A program made the translations under genes and the position numbers. Below the pieces are notes generated by a model that did no database searches, was not told the DNA's origin, and worked only from the letters and a program-made list of their open reading frames with translations. A stretch of 64,000 nt of DNA from Diplonema japonicum (lineage: Eukaryota > Euglenozoa > Diplonemea > Diplonemida > Diplonemidae), in contig OZ025671.1 of assembly GCA_964019335.1 (NCBI GenBank), positions 310,001-374,000 of the forward strand, in the 5' to 3' direction. Positions within the stretch are counted from its first letter, which is position 1. Each line of letters starts with the position of its first letter. Shown here piece after piece: positions 63,684 to 64,000 of this stretch.

Positions 63684-64000
63684 TCACACAAAATAAGCCT
63701 TTGCGTGTCCTCGCAACTTTTCCTTATACAACTGTGGGCTTTGTGACCCGCTCAAGAAACCGGACGGGGTTCGTAAAAAGTCACCCAAAATTAACTCAAT
63801 TTCATCTGAAGGAAGATCTTTGTCGCAACACGCAGAAAGAGAGTATCCTTGCGACCCCATCCCAGCAAGGAAGGATATATCGGAGTCTAGAATGGAAAAG
63901 AGTTCTTTATGGAGCTTTGGCAAGAGTGAGATGAAGGGAGGCTGCCCTGCTAAATCAGAGCGTCGGCGTTCGGGAGCAGGCAGCACCGCAAGGTTCTGTG
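63684..64000 (-). CDS. C-terminal part of an unrecognised protein, runs off the right edge
   Basis: The frame is open from 64000 to the TAA-type stop at 63684 and gives about 105 residues. The sequence is non-repetitive with mixed composition (for example FISLLPKLHKELFSILDSD, GMGSQGYSLSACCDKD and DEIELILGDFLR), unlike the surrounding homopolymer DNA. It is therefore likely a real terminal exon, and it has the same strand as the gene row. No family is recognised and the start lies outside the window. Confidence 0.6.
   Translation of the reverse strand, partial: QNLAVLPAPERRRSDLAGQPPFISLLPKLHKELFSILDSDISFLAGMGSQGYSLSACCDKDLPSDEIELILGDFLRTPSGFLSGSQSPQLYKEKLRGHAKAYFV

Noticed and set aside
1-64000. 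tRNA or rRNA genes
   Set aside because: No cloverleaf with matching acceptor stem and A/B boxes, and no rRNA core sequence, was found by eye on either strand. A covariance search was not possible.

Overview
The window is eukaryotic nuclear DNA from a unicellular organism. Sixteen protein genes are recognisable or clearly coding. Fifteen of them are complete or run off the left edge, a sixteenth runs off the right edge, and all sixteen lie on the minus strand. The only gene-like reading on the plus strand that belongs to a known family is a frameshifted hAT transposase. Twenty spliceosomal introns can be placed by reading-frame continuity. They are 32-89 nt long and GT-AG, and 14 of the 20 begin GTATG. 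Start codons usually follow a pyrimidine-rich stretch ending in AG. A long one-directional gene row with candidate trans-splice acceptors and sparse tiny introns suggests a euglenozoan, perhaps a diplonemid. That assignment is inference; no spliced-leader gene is visible.

Layout from left to right. 1-3712: inositol-polyphosphate-phosphatase-like pseudoenzyme with a C2-like domain and coiled coil (partial). 3900-5382: helical protein of unknown function. 5383-6467: gap with a decayed plus-strand coding relic. 6468-7212: small secreted/ER cysteine protein with a SAP-like tail. 7392-8734: coiled-coil protein. 9200-10399: auxin-efflux-carrier-family transporter. 10481-11743: bestrophin-family channel. 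11812-14868: phospholipase-C-like protein lacking the catalytic histidines. 15384-16691: ferrochelatase. 17132-17998: JmjC/cupin_8 protein whose two halves are in reversed order. 18707-20616: ADCK/UbiB kinase. 21720-22529: PGAM5-like phosphatase. 24354-44585: one giant gene for a 6,705-residue surface protein (28 Calx-beta-like repeats, then 45 cysteine-rich units). 44778-45801: F-box-like protein (tentative). 46371-47012: NEDD8-conjugating enzyme UBC12. 47219-52633: 1,770-residue protein with an R-S-E ADP-ribosyltransferase domain. 54456-56192: putatively acylated PDZ-like protein. 56353-58848: NTF2-like/coiled-coil/zinc-ribbon protein. 58942-59465: p23 co-chaperone. 59638-about 61720: hAT element. 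63684-64000: C-terminus of an unknown gene. The long gaps are homopolymer-rich.

Three neighbouring genes (ferrochelatase, ADCK-type kinase, PGAM5-like) belong to families that act in mitochondria. Two others (the IPPc-like and PLC-like proteins) keep the shape of phosphoinositide enzymes but have lost their active-site residues, so they look like binding or scaffold proteins. The most unusual items are the reversed JmjC protein, the giant repeat protein with its A-B-C unit order, the two inositide pseudoenzymes, and the ADP-ribosyltransferase.
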